Source: Akebia trifoliata (taxonomy: Eukaryota > Streptophyta > Magnoliopsida > Ranunculales > Lardizabalaceae). Taken from it: a stretch of DNA of 64,000 bases. Under the pieces are notes generated by a model. The model searched no databases and was not told the DNA's origin. It saw only the letters and a program-made list of their open reading frames with translations. Location of the stretch: positions 40,578,326 through 40,642,325 of the forward strand of contig CM030714.1 of NCBI GenBank assembly GCA_017979445.1, in the 5' to 3' direction. The position numbers and the translations under genes are program-made. Shown one piece after another: positions 1-11,503 of the stretch (its first letter is position 1; the number at the start of each line of letters is the position of its first letter).

Positions 1-1650
1 CCAAATGCTTTCTCTTGAAGGATGCCCCCAGAGGTAAGCCCAAGTATGAAGAAAGCAAAGAACCCACGTTACACCCCAAAGAAGTTGCTAGAAACTCCAC
101 ATTCGAGACCTAACCCACAGAAATACTTTGCTCTTGCGAATATTCACCTGTAACCTTGTGACCACTTCCAAACAACACTCACCCAAGAATCTAACTTGAC
201 CAATGTCATCATCTAAAAATACTAACGTGTCATCTGCAAACTGTAACTAAGTGACCAAAGCACCCCTTGCACAAGGGCCTAAAGCCTCCCAAGTCCCCAT
301 TCTCCCCTGCTTTACCAATCATCCTCCCCAAAGCTTCGACCACTACCAAGAACAAGAAGGGGGATAAAGGATCGCCCCGACACAAGCCTCGAGAACTCTT
401 GAAGAAACCTTCAGGAAAGCCATTACCAAGAATGGAGAAGGTAGGTGAGGAGACACACTTCATAATCTAGTATATCCACTTATGACCAAACCCTACATCA
501 AGCTACTCCAACTTACGTGATCATAAGCCTTTTCAACGTCTATCTTACAAAGTAAACCTGACATTCTTGATTTCAACCTCAAATCCCAGCTTTCGTTAAC
601 AACTAGGACCCCATCCATGATCTACCTCCCCCTCACAAAGGCTCCTTGGCTCATGCCAATGATCCCATCCATCACCTCTTTCATCCTTATGGCAAGCAAT
701 TTCGATAGGATCTTTTAAGTAGCACCTACCGAACTAATGGGTCTTAGGTCTGCAATATCTTCAATCTCCAGCTTCTTTGGCACCAAAGTAACAAAGAAGC
801 AATTTGACACAATATCCAAAATACCATGATCATAAAAAATCCTTCAAAATTTCCATAAGATCCCCTTTAATCATATCCCAACAAGTTTTAAAGAAGCCGA
901 ATGTGAAACCGTCCTAACCGAGAGCCTTATCCGAGCACAAACTAGAGATGGATGCCAAGATTTCCTCTTCCTCAAACGGCCTTTCCAACCAAACCCTTTG
1001 CATCTCAGAAATGCTATCAAACTGCAACCCATCTAGCTTGGGTCACTTGATGAGTTTTAGAGTACAACCCGGTGTAGTAATCCACCACTCTCTTCCTCAC
1101 CTCATCCTCCCCCTCGATCCAAGAACCCCCAATCTTGATTTTTAAAATGCGGGTTGCCCTCCTATGAGCATTTGCCATATGATGAAAAAACTTGGTGTTC
1201 CCATCCCCCTCTTTAAGCCATCTTATCCTCGATTTCTATTTCCAACTCACCTCCTCCATATTCACCCTTGCTTGTACTCTTCCTGAAGACCACCCCCTCT
1301 AACCCTTCCCCTCGGAGAAAGAGGCCCACCCTCTTCCCTCCTATCTAACTCTTCCAATTCTAACAAGATTTCCTTCTTCTTCACCTCCACTCTACCAAAT
1401 ACCTCCCCTATTCCACTCCTTTAGATTCTCTTTGATGAATTTTAACTTCAGTCTAAAAACCACCCCCGGTCTTCAGATGAAAGTTGCACTTGACCACCAA
1501 CTATCGATTAGCTCCTTGAAATTACTATGCAACAGCCACATAGTTTCGAACCTGCAAGGAGAAGGACGCCTTGAAAACTGCCCAGTCTGAAGAAGGATGG
1601 GACAATGGTCTGACGTCAGATTAGGAACAGACTCTTAGGAATGCCTTTGA
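1..1650 (-). pseudogene. Broken LINE (L1-type) ORF2: endonuclease C-terminus plus reverse transcriptase
   Basis: Read on the minus strand, this stretch holds the ordered landmarks of a plant LINE ORF2. The end of the endonuclease (SDHCPILL) lies near 1590-1620. The RT entry motif (DLRPISSVGAT, KILSKLLAIRMKEVM) lies near 660-760, GAFVRGR near 635, DVEKAYDHVSW near 500-540, GLCRGDPLSPFLFL near 340-400, and the catalytic FADDTLVF near 205-245. Stop codons (after GAT, after GRGR and after DHVSW) and frameshifts interrupt it, so it cannot make an enzyme. The 5' part, with most of the endonuclease, is missing above about 1650. The 3' part runs off the window start. In intact elements this protein nicks DNA and reverse-transcribes its own mRNA at the break. 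This copy is a dead, 5'-truncated relic. Confidence 0.85.
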
Positions 1651-1792
1651 TGAATTTCTGTTATTAGACTTATTTGTTAGGTCCAGGGTAAGTTGGCCTT
1701 TCGAATTAGAAGACTTTAGTCGATAACTTGATTTTGATTATTACTGGACAGTAAGTAGTACTAGTATTATCCTGGTTTCATATGCAGTGTTA

Positions 1793-1893
1793 TGTTTTGT
1801 TTTGTTTTTTAATGGATAACCTAGACTTGAACCCACGACCTCAAAGTTGTTTTGCAATGTGTCAAACCAACTGAGCTATGGGTCAAGCCCTAA
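1793..1893 (-). mobile_element. Short tRNA-derived SINE, complete, with 9-bp target duplication
   Basis: On the minus strand there is a pol III A-box-like stretch (TAGCTCAGTTGGTTTGACAC) and a B-box-like stretch (GGGTTCAAGTCTAGG), followed by an A-rich tail (AAAAAACAAAACAAAAC). The 9-bp sequence GCAGTGTTA flanks it at 1784-1792 and 1894-1902, so the copy looks complete at 101 bp. A second copy with nearly the same body lies at 23926-24046 in the opposite orientation. SINEs of this type have no protein and move using LINE machinery. Confidence 0.8.
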
Positions 1894-1902
1894 GCAGTGT
1901 TA

Positions 1903-3690
1903 ATTCTAATTTGATCGATAATAGTTACATTTTATTCATAGATTCTAATTGAACTCCAGATCAAGCATGACTCAGCCGACATAAGGATTAATATCTGATA
2001 CAAAAGTCATAACATTAGTGCTCCACTTAATTATATAATCTTTAAAGGAAAACAAACTTGTCATAAAAAGTATTGACATTAAGAGAAAAAATTGAGGAAA
2101 CATAATAAGGATGGATTTTATATTTGCAAATGTGGACGGAATGAGTCGTAACAATATAGTACAGAAATAGTTGTGGCATTGTAAGACTTGAATGTGATGA
2201 TGGGCTCTTTTCCAGTTTCCAAGGCAAATGTAATTGTAGAAATTCACAAATTGCTTGGACAACTATAGTGCAAAGATGGGAGGATCGGATTAGTACTCGA
2301 TGAAAATGAAGCTAGACTTACCCAGGTATGGTCGAGAAAGAATGCGGGCTAGAATAATTCATTACTTTCATCTCCTAAAGAAAAAGTTATAGTAGAACAG
2401 AGATTTGTCTCTAAAGAAAACTCAGATCTGAAATGTTCCAGGTACCATTCTAATGTAGCTATAATCGATGGATGCAAATATGGTTGATGTTCTTCTTGAG
2501 ATTCCCCGTATTTTATTCTCAATCTTCTGTCCATCAGCTATTGGTGAATAATTTTTATATCGGGTTTTTTTTTCCAGACCAGTTGGGTTTATTGGTAAAT
2601 AGTTATCTTCAATTGGCTAAGCTACATATCATTGTGCTCTGTTCTTCATATGTAAACTAACTTGGATGAGCTAGAAAGAACCCCCAATAGTATAACAATT
2701 GAGGATCACATGCTATTCAAAAAGGTATTTTTGGAAACAATACACACCCATTCAATAAAGCAACCAATTTGAGGCGGAAATTATAAGGAAACAATCAACA
2801 AGCTAGATTGTCTTGCATCTTGAATGGAAAATTGCATCCTTAGAATTTTCAAACAAATATTCCTCTAATATTAACTGGAAAGGAAAAATAATAAAAGCAG
2901 CAAAAACACACCTTTGTTTCAAGACATATTGACTCAAACTCTTCCTGTGAATTCAAAAAAGATAGTTTTGGTTAGAACCTAGGATTCAAACTATAAGATC
3001 CATGCCAAACTTTTCAGAATGAGAAGAATGAGAAAAGAGAATGAATGGGCATAATATTCTTGAATCAACAACTCAAAGAAAGATGATATATATATAACTA
3101 GAGTTAAACATCCTTCTATAAAAGCCCTTGCTTGGAATATTGGAAACCAGGGAATCATCGACAGTGACTAACAGCAATTTGGAAAAAAAAAAATTAGTAA
3201 GTGCATTCGCAAAGGACTTTGACCATGGCGAAGAGAAACAGAGACCATCTCACACAACTAAGACAAATTAGGTTTTAAGACTAGATTTTTCAGTGGAAAG
3301 AGATTATAATTATAAGTAGGTCCCTGCCTAGTTATCCCTCTCTTACCATATGATGAGTGTGACCAAGAAACTTAAGAAGAGGGAGGGATGCTTCAAGAAA
3401 AATATCATTTTGTTGAATGGGAGAGATGAAACTTCCAAAAGTAGATATGAGTAGGGTTTCAGGCATTTGAAATTTGTAAACATGGTCCTTTTGGGACTTG
3501 TGAACAGGGGCCTAGATCCTTGGATGGAGTTGGGACTTGGGAGTCAGGAAAGGTATCTCCAATCTTCAAGTTTCTTTTTCTTCGTGCACCTTCTAGATTC
3601 ATGGTTCCAAATCTTCGATGAGATTCTAGGACAGTCATTGGTGTTAGCATTGCATTGTTTTGGGTTTTTCATAATCTAAGCACAGTATTT
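1903..3690. other. Gene-free stretch, nothing recognised
   Basis: About 1.8 kb of AT-rich sequence with only short, low-quality open frames on both strands. I found no conserved motif, RNA gene or clear repeat boundary here. Confidence 0.5.
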
Positions 3691-3809
3691 GATCATAGAT
3701 GTCCACTATGATCAATGCATTATTGGGGTCCAAAATGGCTCCTCAAAAAATCTCAATCTAAAAGGAAGCAGTTGGGAGGTCAAAATCTTGTTACTTTGCT
3801 CTCTGAACT

Positions 3810-4435
3810 TGGCATTTCACCTGACCTACTGTTCCTTCCAAGGTTGCGTTCTTTGTTTCGGCACTTATCCTAGAAAAAATTCTCATTACTGGTCAACTGA
3901 TCAGTAGGGCATATCCCTAATGAGTGTTCCAAGTTTACAACACAACGAAGATTAGATCATAGTATTATCCATTGTCCTTTCCTAGGTGGACATAGACTTT
4001 TTTTCTTTTCCTCATGTTTGGAGTCCGTTGGATGGTTCCCAATTGAGCTATAGATCTATTCAATAGAGATCCAAATAAAATTATCTTTCGAAAAGGTAAC
4101 TCCATTCAGCCCATTCTTCCATTTGCAACTTTTAGGGCCATTTGGAAAGAAAGGGACAATCGTGGTATCAACAATAAGGAAGTAATGGGGACATCATCGT
4201 GTTGAAAGTCAAGGCGCCCTCATATAAATGGACTTCTATTTCAGGAGGGATCAAGGGCATTCAGATAAAGGACTTTGTATTTCACTGGGAGATTCTTATT
4301 CCAAGGTATTCTTAACCATCTTTTTTCACCATTTTCATTTGTATTCCCTCAATCTATCATATTTCATATATTCGGCTGAGGGTTTAAGTGAGTTCCTCTC
4401 TCACTAATCCCTCATCTCTCAAAAAAATTTATTCA
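3810..4435 (+). pseudogene. LINE 3'-end fragment (ORF2 C-terminus)
   Basis: The plus strand carries pieces typical of the C-terminal end of plant LINE ORF2. A Cys-rich knuckle-like piece (GCVLCFGTYPRKNSHYW) lies near 3840-3890. PILPFATFRAIWKERDNR lies near 4108-4160, and GIKGIQIKDFVFHWE near 4245-4290. The terminal part ends near a short A-run at about 4425. Stops and frame changes break it. It is a separate insertion from the LINE at 1-1650, because it lies on the opposite strand and holds only the 3' end. Confidence 0.65.
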
Positions 4436-4439
4436 ATTC

Positions 4440-7032
4440 ATAGTCTATCGAGAAACTGCTAAAGTAAATTCAATTAACTGATACCTCATGTATCAGTATC
4501 ATACCACTAAATTAGATTCAAGACATCAAAAATCCGGAATAATTTATTATACGAGCATTTGAAAATTATGGCAAAAAGAAAGCTAAGTAAAATGTTCATT
4601 AGTACACAAAGCTAAACAATAAATCGTACAAGAAGAAAATAAAATAAGCAAAGCAAGAAACAGATGATATCAAGAAAGTGTACCTCGATATTTTCATGAA
4701 GAGAAGTGATAACCTGAAATAAAGATAGAACAGCACGGAAGATTGATTAAACTTATAATAATTTGAAAACAATCAAAAGATAGTCAATTTGACATACAGG
4801 GATAGATGAAGTTATGCAATGTAAAATCATTTTGTTCGGGAGCAAAAATATTTTTTGATGATTCATAGACCATCACCTAACCCAAACGTGGACCATGGAA
4901 GCCAAATTTCTAGTGAAATCTAAGAAACGTGATGGATTAAGGTAGTGAGAGCAGATACGAGAAGAGTACACTCCTGAACTAAGAAATACAATATATTTTT
5001 ATTACTAATGCAGCAAAAGGAATGTGGATTAAGGTAGAGAGAGCAGATAAGAACACACTTGAACTAACAAAAGAAATGACTTTAGACAGAATTGAATGGT
5101 TGGGAGAATGCTTTAATGAAGATGATGACGAAATTACATATTCCACTCAATATATTACTTTCTTTGATTTAGATGATAATGAAATTACATAATCCACTCA
5201 ATATATTACTAATGCCAAGTATTATAAACGGAGTAAGAACCAAAGTTCGTTGCAAATTTCCTGAGCCATCACTAATCCTTGATTTTGCATTGAACAAAAA
5301 CAAAGTATTGGAGAATCCATGACCATTAGAATTTTCAAACTTAATAAATCAGAACCATTAATGTCAAAATGCATGGTTTCCAAATCAAGAAAAACCTACC
5401 TGAACGTATAGCTGAAAAAGACTCTCTTGTTTGGCTTTGTCGAAAGTCGAAAATGCTTTACAGAATTCCTACAATTTCACGTAGATCAAAGAAACTGTAC
5501 ACGCATAAGCATCATAAAATGGATATTATACTAATGAATGAAATCTTCAAGACCAAATACTAGAAGGGTTATGCCATCAAATGCTATAAGAAATCATCAT
5601 TATCAGTAAAAGTGAAATAAATTGAGTTCTTGATTAGTAATCAAAGTTAATTTAATGAAAGTAGAAAAGAAAAAAAAAAACATCTTTGATAGCCAATGCT
5701 CAAGAAAATGACCGAAACCGCATCTCTTGATCAGTGTACCCAAGAACACATCAAGCTCTCGCAGGATCCAATCGTATAATGTGGTATTTAAGTATAAAAG
5801 AAAAAAAAATAACAATAACAAAAGTGGGCGAAAGAACCCCCTACCCCCAATACAAAATGAAAGGCTCTTGAACCCTACGGCGTCGGCCATATCACTCAAG
5901 AGTGCAATTTTGTTTTGATCGATAAATGACTAGAATTTCATTAAGATAAAAAGTAATGAACAAAGACGAGAAGAGACTTCCTCATTCAAATAGAAAATAA
6001 GAAAGCCAAAAAAAAAATTCACACCAGGTTTTGTAAGTTACCCTTGTACGTACCTTTTTGAATCAGCACATGAATGATTCAAGTATAAATTCTAAAACCT
6101 CATCATCAGGTACTTTGGATTGTTGAGCACTAACTTATATTACCTGTCAGTTGGGGCTTCTTTGAGCTTTCACTAGGGCACAAAGGTTGTGCATTGGGGT
6201 TTCAAATCATAGGATTTCATGTTTATAGAAAAGGCAGCATCAAAAGTTGTTACCCAGATAGTTTAGAAGAGGTTCATATCCACAACAGATACATAATTCT
6301 AACATGTAAATTCATATTCATGTTCTATCCTTGGCATATATATATTTGATAGGCAAAGAGAAAGATTTTATTAAGAAGATAACATAGATAAATGTCATAA
6401 AAGCCTTAGTTTCACAATATTTGAGGTTGTGGTTTAAGAAGATTTTTTTTTTTTTTCTCACAAACCATTCATTTTGAACAATTAAGACAGGAATATTTTA
6501 GGATTCCACCACTTGTTTCATAAATAAGCAGAAACCTCATAATTGATCATAGAAAACTAATACGTTAATATTATAGTAGGAGATAACAAAACACAACGAT
6601 AATTGGTTGGGTGGTGGGAGGGGCAGAAGTGACCATAAATTCCAACCAAAACAAGGACAAAACTTCTTAATGGGTTTAAAAAAATTATTTCCTACTTTTT
6701 CACAATGCAGAAAACTATATAATGTGGGGAAATTTAAATGGTTAAGAGAGATGACTAATGTATATTATTCAAGAAGAAATCAAGATTAAACAACTACAAT
6801 CACCTCTTTGGAGCACGCGGTTAATAGAGAACGTATACCCAACTTAAATGACTTCTTTAGATTCAATTGCCTTAGACCCGAGGGAGGAAAATGACCTTCT
6901 TGGTCCATGGATGAAATAGTGTGCACCTACAAAAATGAAGCAACAATATAGTGAGCCAAACCAATAATAAATGCTCGGTAATCACGCTTCGGGTCCATAT
7001 AACATGAGGAAAACTATGTAATTACAGGTTAT
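4440..7032. other. Gene-free AT-rich stretch
   Basis: No gene is supported. The area contains a near-duplicate 40-60 bp segment (around 5120-5150 and 5170-5210), poly-A/T runs and a minus-strand open frame at 5603-5899 that starts MADAVGFKS but then becomes Leu/Phe low-complexity sequence with no recognised domain. I would not annotate that frame as a gene. Confidence 0.5.
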
Positions 7033-7040
7033 ATTCCTAC

Positions 7041-7267
7041 GATGGTTTTAAAACTCGTTTTGACATCTCATCTCATCTATGAACTAGACAGAGTCGTCTT
7101 GGATGAGTTTTCCAATACATTTGAGACGTCTCGTTCACCATGAGAAAAATGAACATTGGGTTTTAAATCTTGTCCGATGCATTGACTTGTCCGTCCGTCT
7201 CGTAGCTGGGTGATACCGAGACGACTCAGGTAATATGTCTCGGTCATGGACGAGTTTTGAAACCATG
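7041..7267. mobile_element. hAT-like MITE with 8-bp target duplication (GTCTCG-rich family)
   Basis: The ends are short inverted repeats (ATGGTTTTAAAAC on the left, GTTTTGAAACCAT on the right). The 8-bp sequence ATTCCTAC flanks it at 7033-7040 and 7268-7275. The interior is rich in GAGACG/CGTCTC words. Related copies lie at 27318-27522 and 49372-49785, with degraded ones near 44060-44200 and 55840-56010. An 8-bp duplication is typical of the hAT superfamily; the superfamily assignment is inferred from that alone. Confidence 0.72.
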
Positions 7268-7275
7268 ATTCCTAC

Positions 7276-9794
7276 CCATGTTTCATTATTCAATATATTT
7301 TGTCATGGGACACAAATATTCCATTTACTATGTCACAATTATGAACTATGAATCATTAAATATTCCCATTCAAACCCATTGTAAAGAAAAGAAATCAACA
7401 AAAATAAATATACATTGAAACATAAATGTTCAGATATTAAAATTAATTTAAAGTATATTTCTTTCCGTGGACAAAACTCGATACTTCAAACCCTCTTATT
7501 AGCTCATTCGGAAGACTAAGAGTTGAGGGGCGTCTCTTTGTTGGGTTCAATATATCAAATGAGAGCTTTCGACGTCTTATTCTCATGTGGTTGCTTACAT
7601 TTGGGCTTTCCTTGGGATGAATTTCAATCAACGTTTTGTACCCATTTTATCAAACATGAAGAGAGCACAAAATTTCATTATAAATATTACATAAGAAATT
7701 AAACACATTTCGTCTTTCCACTTAACAAGAAACAACTAAATATTAAATCACGGAGAGAGAGAGACCTGATGAAGGATATGGAAAGGCAGTTGGTCTTGCG
7801 GAAGCCGGAACGAGAGTGAGACTTTCCTCTACTGTATATTTGTAGAGAGAAGGAGAGAGAACCCTCCCAGTAAATTATTTGGTAATTTAAAACATAGAAG
7901 TTCATGTTTGGATGAATATTTGAGATACCACGCTATTTTTTCAAATTAATGGCATACCCCTTGATCTCAGTCTTCTTTGAGAGACTAATAAAATTGACCA
8001 AAATGCTCTCATCTTAATTCACTAGCCAAAATCCCTTCATTTACCTACATCTTCTAGAAAATCCTCTAGGAGAAATTATTTTAGTCTATTGAACTACATC
8101 TTCAACCTCTTATAGAAAATACTGAACTTTTCTACCCGAGATCGAGATATAACTTATTCTTGATGTTTGAGCATTGTAGGGATAGAATCTCAGCTTGAAG
8201 ATGAGGTTGTTTGAGTCATTTTATGTTAATCTTCTAGAGTAGAACAACGTCAAGGAGGATTCCATCATCGATTTAAAAGTACGGAGTGAATCTCAAATAA
8301 CTACCAAAATATGGATGGGTATGTGTAAATAACCTATTCCACTTAAATCATTTGATTTTAGGAAAAATTACTTAAAGCATCTTGGCGAATGGACTTTTTT
8401 TTAAATAGTCCCTAAATTTTGGGTGATCTCTTAATTGTTCATTTAATAAATTTTTATTTTCTTAACAATCCATAGATCTCATCTCCCACATTTCTCCTGA
8501 TTAAATGCCTTAACCGTTTGAACTCATCATTTCCATCTAAAAAATTGGATTATTGGCATTCCAATCAAGTTTTAGAGACTTCATTCCATCGAAAAGAATT
8601 TAAGAAGGAAGAAAAAAGGTATTTTCAATGATTTTTTCATATATTACGAAGATGTGTGTGAAAAATTAGGGTTTTAAAAAAAAAAATCTTAATTTTTTTT
8701 TTATTATTATTTTAATTTATGAAAATCGATTAAGAATGATTCGTTTGAGTTGAAATCATCTCAACAAGTCATTATCTCAAGTTTTAAGTCGATCTTTTTA
8801 TGTATTTTAGTCCAAAAAAAATTAAAAAAAAAAAATGAGTGGGTTTTACCAATGATGAACCCGACCATAAAAAATTGTGAAATCGACATTAAATAAAAAA
8901 GCATCAAGTTCAACAATAAATAAAAAGTGGTGTTTTCGACAATAAATAAAAATAAAAATACAGTGAGTTCTCCAATAATGAGGAACCATTAATAAATAAT
9001 TTTTAAACTAAACATCCTATCAAGCTACCGTAAAAAACTTGAGGACTATTTAGAAATAAATCCTTTCATCGGGGTATTTTAAGTAATTTTTCCTTGATTT
9101 TATGTGTGATAAGAAAAGTTCGTGCGGTATTGTTAGCTTTTGAAATATTGAACCCTCGCTTACTCTTTCTTTTCCCAAAATAATAATAATTTGATGGTCC
9201 AGTCCTCTTTCACTGGACCAAATAGGTGGAAAGCGAGGTATTTTGACTACCCTCGCAACCACTACCTCGATTCGTGATTGAACCAAAAAATTGGATCAGG
9301 TTGGGTCAATGTGGTGCAACTAATCGGATCAAATAATGCGATAAAATAAGGAAAACTATTGGAAAATCATAGGATCTATGTGATTGAAAATGGTGAAAAA
9401 TATTTTTCCAATTAAAATGTGTTTTTTAGGTATACGAGTGGTCATTTGCAGGGAAAACAAATTCTAACCCAAAAATGATTTTTCTACCTCGTAATAACGT
9501 GTTTATCTCAATATTATTCCCACCCCATAGTGACAAAGTTCTCCAAATTTTTTTAGAAGTCATGATTAATTCACTATTATTTCAATTGGCTATTTTATCC
9601 CGATTTATACATCTTTATAATATATTTTAATATGAATTTTTTGTCATTTTGATTAATAATATGTTAAACAATGGTATATTTTTAATTTTTTTCACCTTCT
9701 AAAGATTTTTTTCCTACCTTTTCCCTTATTTAATTTTCTTGAATCCCAACTTTGTCACTCTGCCCACCCCCAAAATCACAAAAACAACTCTCTT
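7276..9794. other. Gene-free stretch
   Basis: No coding region is supported. The sequence around 7900-8335 has weakly inverted ends (a TGAATATTTGAGATACC-like word on the left, its complement-like form near 8285) and resembles sequence near 28500-28560. It may be another degraded repeat. Poly-A/T stretches occur near 8670-8840. Confidence 0.4.
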
Positions 9795-10067
9795 TTAGGC
9801 GCTTTCCCAAGTGCAATCAAATGGTAGAGTTGATCTTCCAAATGAAATTATTTTCCTTCCTTCAAACACAAGGACTCTTGAGTTTATAGCTAAAGTTAAT
9901 CCCTTCTGTATGGCGAGTAGTTCGTGATGTACTACCGACTTCGGCTGAGAGCTCCCTGCGTAGGCAACGATCATGTCTCCGTAGTGATCTCTAATCAACG
10001 CTCCCTCACCACCCCGCTTAGCTCGCAAGGATCCGTCCGTGTTAAGCATGTATTCTCCTTCGAGCAC
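9795..10067 (-). pseudogene. RNase H-like domain relic (RVT_3 type, non-LTR element derived)
   Basis: A 90-codon minus-strand frame begins with LNTDGSLRAKRGGEGALIRD and continues to VVHHELLAIQKGLTLA. These are the first Asp (NTDGS) and the Glu helix (HELLAIQKGL) of the plant RVT_3 RNase H-like family found at the ends of LINE ORF2 proteins and in stand-alone relics. The later part, which should carry the next catalytic Asp and His, is missing or replaced by unrelated residues. The domain is truncated and unlikely to be active. No host gene structure surrounds it. Confidence 0.7.
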
Positions 10068-10318
10068 AGGTGCCCTTCTAGAAAATGTTGAATTTACCTA
10101 TAGAGTCTCTTAAGAAATTTGATCTCATGGACTGCCTTATTATTTATTTTTGGTGTATGTGTGCCTATGTGTTCACGACTATGTTACCTGGTTGGTCGGT
10201 TGGAATTTGGATTTGGGATTTGTGGTTTGCCATTCTAGAATAAACCTGGTTTGTAGGGGTAGGTAGAGATATTTTGTTTCTTGGGTTGCCTTAGATTACT
10301 AACTTGGTTCATTTGTCC

Positions 10319-10334
10319 ATATATATATATATAT
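10319..10334. repeat. TA microsatellite bordering MITE series
   Basis: A run of AT dinucleotides directly abuts the left end of the first hairpin MITE. The same kind of tract separates the next copies (10716-10728 and 11107-11118). Confidence 0.9.
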
Positions 10335-10715
10335 GGGAAATGTTCAGCACCCTAAGCTTTACCCTACACTTTAACAAACGTGTTTTGTCCTACATGGGTT
10401 AGAAGTTTTGGAATGGACTGATTTTTGGTGAGGATGATCTCTATTATTAGAAGATCACCCTCACCAAAAATCAGCCCATTCCAAAAATTTTAACCCTATG
10501 TTTACAAGTTGAAAAATCATGGACTGTCCATTTTTTGTAAACCATTTTTGACGGGGTTAGAAGTTTTGGAATGAGCTGATTTTTGGTGAGGATGATCTCC
10601 TCACCATAGAGATCATCCTCACAAAAAATCAGCCCATTCCAAAACTTCTAACCTATGTAAGACAATACACGTTTGTTAAAGTGTAGGGTAAAGCTTAGGG
10701 TGGGGAACGGGACCC
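10335..10715. mobile_element. Hairpin MITE copy A, flanked by TA tracts
   Basis: Inverted ends read GGGAAATGTTCAGCACCC on the left and, in reverse complement, GGGTCCCGTTCCCCACCC on the right. Both are followed by AAGCTTTACCCTACACTTT. Inside are two long palindromes (about 10399-10496 and 10555-10654) built from GGTTAGAAGTTTTGGAATG and GCTGATTTTTGGTGAGGATG with their reverse complements. TA repeats lie directly outside both ends. The layout resembles the rice Micron elements, known for sitting in TA microsatellites; that is a likeness in habit, not shown homology. Closest relative in the window: 17455-17832. Confidence 0.8.
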
Positions 10716-10728
10716 TATATATATATAT

Positions 10729-11106
10729 GGGTCCCTTTCAGCAACAAACATTTTAGCAAACATTTTGGCAAAACATTTTTCAAAACATGGGTTAGAGGTT
10801 TTGGAATGGGCTGATTTTTGGTGAGGATGATCTCTACGGTGAGGAGATCATCCTCACCAAAAATCAGCCTATTCCAAAACTTCTAGCCCCATGTTTACAA
10901 GTTGAAAACCCATGGACCGTCCATTTTTTGTAAACCATTTTTGATGGGTTAGAAGTTTTGGAATGGGCTGATTTTTGGTGATGATGATCTTCTCACCGTA
11001 GAGATCATCCTCACCAAAAATCAGCCCATTCCAAAACCTCTAACCCATATTTTGAAAAATGTTTTGCCAAAATGTTTGTCAAAATGTTTGTTGCTGAACA
11101 TTTCCC
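10729..11106. mobile_element. Hairpin MITE copy B, flanked by TA tracts
   Basis: Starts GGGTCCCTTTCAGCAACAAA and ends, in reverse complement, GGGAAATGTTCAGCAACAAA. It has the same two internal palindromes as copy A, but the subterminal part differs: it carries CATTTTGGCAAAACATTTTT in place of the AAGCTTTACCC block. It is separated from copy A by only 13 bases of TA repeat. Confidence 0.8.
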
Positions 11107-11118
11107 TATATATATATA

Positions 11119-11503
11119 GGGAGGGAGGGAGGGGCATTCTTTTGACAAAATCCTAGACAAAATTCTAGATAAAATATTTTGTCTTATATGGGTTAAAAGT
11201 TTCGAAATGGGATGAGTTCTTGTGAGAATGATCTCTATGGTGATAAAATCATCCTTGCAAAAAATGAGCCTATTCTGAAATTTCTAACCCTAGTTTATAA
11301 ATTGAAGAATTATGAACCATCAAATTTTTACCGTTAGTTTGTAACTACTTTTCATGGGGTTAGAAATTTCATAATTGACTGATTTTTTGTGAGGATGATC
11401 TATGGACTATGGAGATCATCCTCTTAAAAAATAGCTTATTACAAAACTTTTTAGTCATATAAGACAAAACTTTATCTAAAATGTTGTCTAGACATTTATA
11501 ATG
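11119..11503. mobile_element. Hairpin MITE copy C, diverged
   Basis: Begins with a GGGAGGGAGGGAGGGG run directly after the TA tract at 11107-11118. Inner arms TCTAGATAAAATATTTTGTC and the matching right arm near 11465-11500 pair imperfectly. The internal hairpins (GGTTAAAAGTTTCGAAATG and GTGAGAATGATCTCTATGG) are recognisable but mutated. It is older than copies A and B by divergence of its arms. The right end is estimated. Confidence 0.65.

Noticed and set aside
5603..5899. Minus-strand frame beginning MADAVGFKS
   Set aside because: After a plausible start it turns into Leu/Phe-rich low-complexity sequence read through an A-rich tract; no domain or partner exons found.
10335..11106. CRISPR-like array of repeated palindromes
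   Set aside because: The repeats are long inverted pairs bounded by terminal inverted repeats and TA tracts, in a plant genome; they are MITEs.
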